The notes beneath the pieces were generated by a model, which saw only the letters and a program-made list of their open reading frames with translations, did no database searches and had not been told where the DNA came from. Positions 63,080-64,000 of a DNA stretch of 64,000 nt are shown here, in pieces; position 1 is the first letter of the stretch; each line of letters begins with the position of its first letter. The stretch lies in contig NZ_JAPHAV010000010.1 of NCBI RefSeq assembly GCF_026241335.1, positions 62,001 to 126,000 of the forward strand, read 5' to 3'. Both the position numbers and the translations under genes were made by a program. Origin of the DNA: Ochrobactrum chromiisoli. GTDB taxonomy: Bacteria > Pseudomonadota > Alphaproteobacteria > Rhizobiales > Rhizobiaceae.

Positions 63080-64000
63080 GTGAACGTTGGGCACGAAACA
63101 TGTTGTCGGCCTATCGTATGCTCGGCTCTGCCGCTTACCCATTCATCGGGACATATATTTCCTATCGTGCTTCGCGCGGCAAGGAAGAACGTTTGCGGCG
63201 TGCAGAGCGCTACGGCAAGACCGCTATCCCCAGACCGCAGGGCCCCGTTATCTGGGCGCATGCAGCAAGTGTGGGTGAAACGGTTGCGATTGCTCCGCTG
63301 ATTGAATGTATTGCCGCGGCGGGCATCCATATTGTAATGACGACTGGCACTGTGACATCTGCCAAACTTGTTGCGGATCTGCTTGGCAGTCAGGTGATTC
63401 ATCAATATGCGCCGCTTGATCTGCAACCGGCGGTCAATAATTTCCTTGATCACTGGAAGCCGGATCTGGCGATTGGCTGTGAATCCGAAATATGGCCTGC
63501 GACCGTGCTCTCACTCAGCTCACGGCATATCCCACAGGTTCTGGTGAATGGTCGTCTTTCTGACCGCTCTTTTACAGCATGGCAGAAGCGCCCCGAACTG
63601 GCCGAAGCCTTGTTTGAAAATTTCGCGCATGTGATTGCGCAGTCCGAGCTTGACGGAGATCGTTTCCGCGCGTTGGGCGCACGGCCTGTCAGCGTTTCCG
63701 GCAATCTCAAGGTTGATACCGCGCCTGCTCCTGCTGATCCGCAGGCATTGGCTGCACTTCAGCACCAGATTGGTGGGCGCCGCACCTGGGCAGCTATATC
63801 GACACATGACGGCGAGGAAGAAATCGCTGCCGAAGTGCATCAGATGCTCAAAGTTCGCTATCCGCGTCTGGTGACGGTCATTGTACCGCGTCATCCCAAC
63901 CGTGCTCCCGCCATTGAGGCAATGCTTGGCGAAAAGGGCTTGAAGGTCGCAGCGCGCAGCCGTGGCGATATGATTGCAGCCGATACAGATATTTTGCTTG
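63076..64000 (+). CDS. waaA: 3-deoxy-D-manno-octulosonic acid (Kdo) transferase, 3' end outside the window
   Basis: The first 308 codons are present. The start ATG overlaps the previous stop. The protein reads WARNMLSAYRMLGSAAYPFI with a short N-terminal membrane anchor, then VIWAHAASVGETVAIAPLIE, GCESEIWPATVLSLSSRHIP and VIVPRHPNRAPAIEAML, all typical of Kdo transferases. It attaches Kdo residues from CMP-Kdo to lipid IVA at the inner membrane. lpxK commonly follows in this group but lies beyond the window. Last gene of the pmbA - IMPase - DUF4170 - DUF374 - waaA run. Confidence 0.93.
   Translation, partial: MSERWARNMLSAYRMLGSAAYPFIGTYISYRASRGKEERLRRAERYGKTAIPRPQGPVIWAHAASVGETVAIAPLIECIAAAGIHIVMTTGTVTSAKLVADLLGSQVIHQYAPLDLQPAVNNFLDHWKPDLAIGCESEIWPATVLSLSSRHIPQVLVNGRLSDRSFTAWQKRPELAEALFENFAHVIAQSELDGDRFRALGARPVSVSGNLKVDTAPAPADPQALAALQHQIGGRRTWAAISTHDGEEEIAAEVHQMLKVRYPRLVTVIVPRHPNRAPAIEAMLGEKGLKVAARSRGDMIAADTDILL

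Overview
The window looks like chromosomal DNA of an alphaproteobacterium of the Brucella/Ochrobactrum group (Hyphomicrobiales). This rests on recognised families and gene neighbourhoods: a LsrB/VtlR-type LysR regulator beside xseA, a GluP-type sugar carrier, hisS-hisZ-hisG, CIRCE-controlled groESL, glcDEF, rsmE-gshA, and a pmbA to waaA lipid A/core cluster. About 105-bp palindromic intergenic repeats resemble in size and layout those known from Brucella. No database search was possible, so the genus is an inference.

Layout. (1) 1-6043 is an accessory region: a decayed prophage next to the 3' end of a tRNA-Gln(CTG) gene. It holds a 5'-truncated glycosyltransferase, an 81-codon stump of a contractile tail-sheath gene, a family-25 glycosyltransferase with its own terminator, the last 43 codons of an SSB-like gene, then an early module (small protein, DUF2303, a phage-borne DNA polymerase III beta clamp, small protein) and a tyrosine integrase whose usual box II histidine is asparagine. 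(2) 6044-7693 carries an IS110-family insertion sequence with a structured noncoding flank that may encode its guide (bridge) RNA. (3) 7694-31100 is core chromosome: DUF1127 protein and VtlR/LsrB-like regulator, xseA, an L,D-transpeptidase, a LysR-controlled DMT/VOC pair, gshA and rsmE, a MarR-led aromatic-acid-type efflux operon (FUSC, DUF1656, HlyD), a phosphatase-GntR pair, glycolate oxidase glcDEF with a divergent LysR gene, Lrp, and a second L,D-transpeptidase. (4) 31300-42660 contains tag, a LysE exporter, histidine genes hisS-hisZ-hisG, gluP, doxX, fumC and groES-groEL. (5) 42978-57792 contains a HAD phosphatase, ribF, a MipA/OmpV protein, ileS, a lipoprotein, cytochrome b561, tadA, rluB-rsmD overlapping out of frame, an M16 peptidase pair and a patatin-like lipase. 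(6) 57794-64000 has a Kef-type antiporter and the pmbA - inositol-phosphatase-like - DUF4170 - DUF374 acyltransferase - waaA run, cut by the window end.

There is no CRISPR array, rRNA operon or toxin-antitoxin pair that I can support. The best leads for something new are the prophage remnant (glycosyltransferase cargo, phage clamp), the IS110 flank as a guide-RNA gene, two hairpins beside a 40-codon frame near 40 kb, the tandem duplication at the groEL 3' end, and a 41-bp palindrome that supplies the stop codons of two convergent genes.
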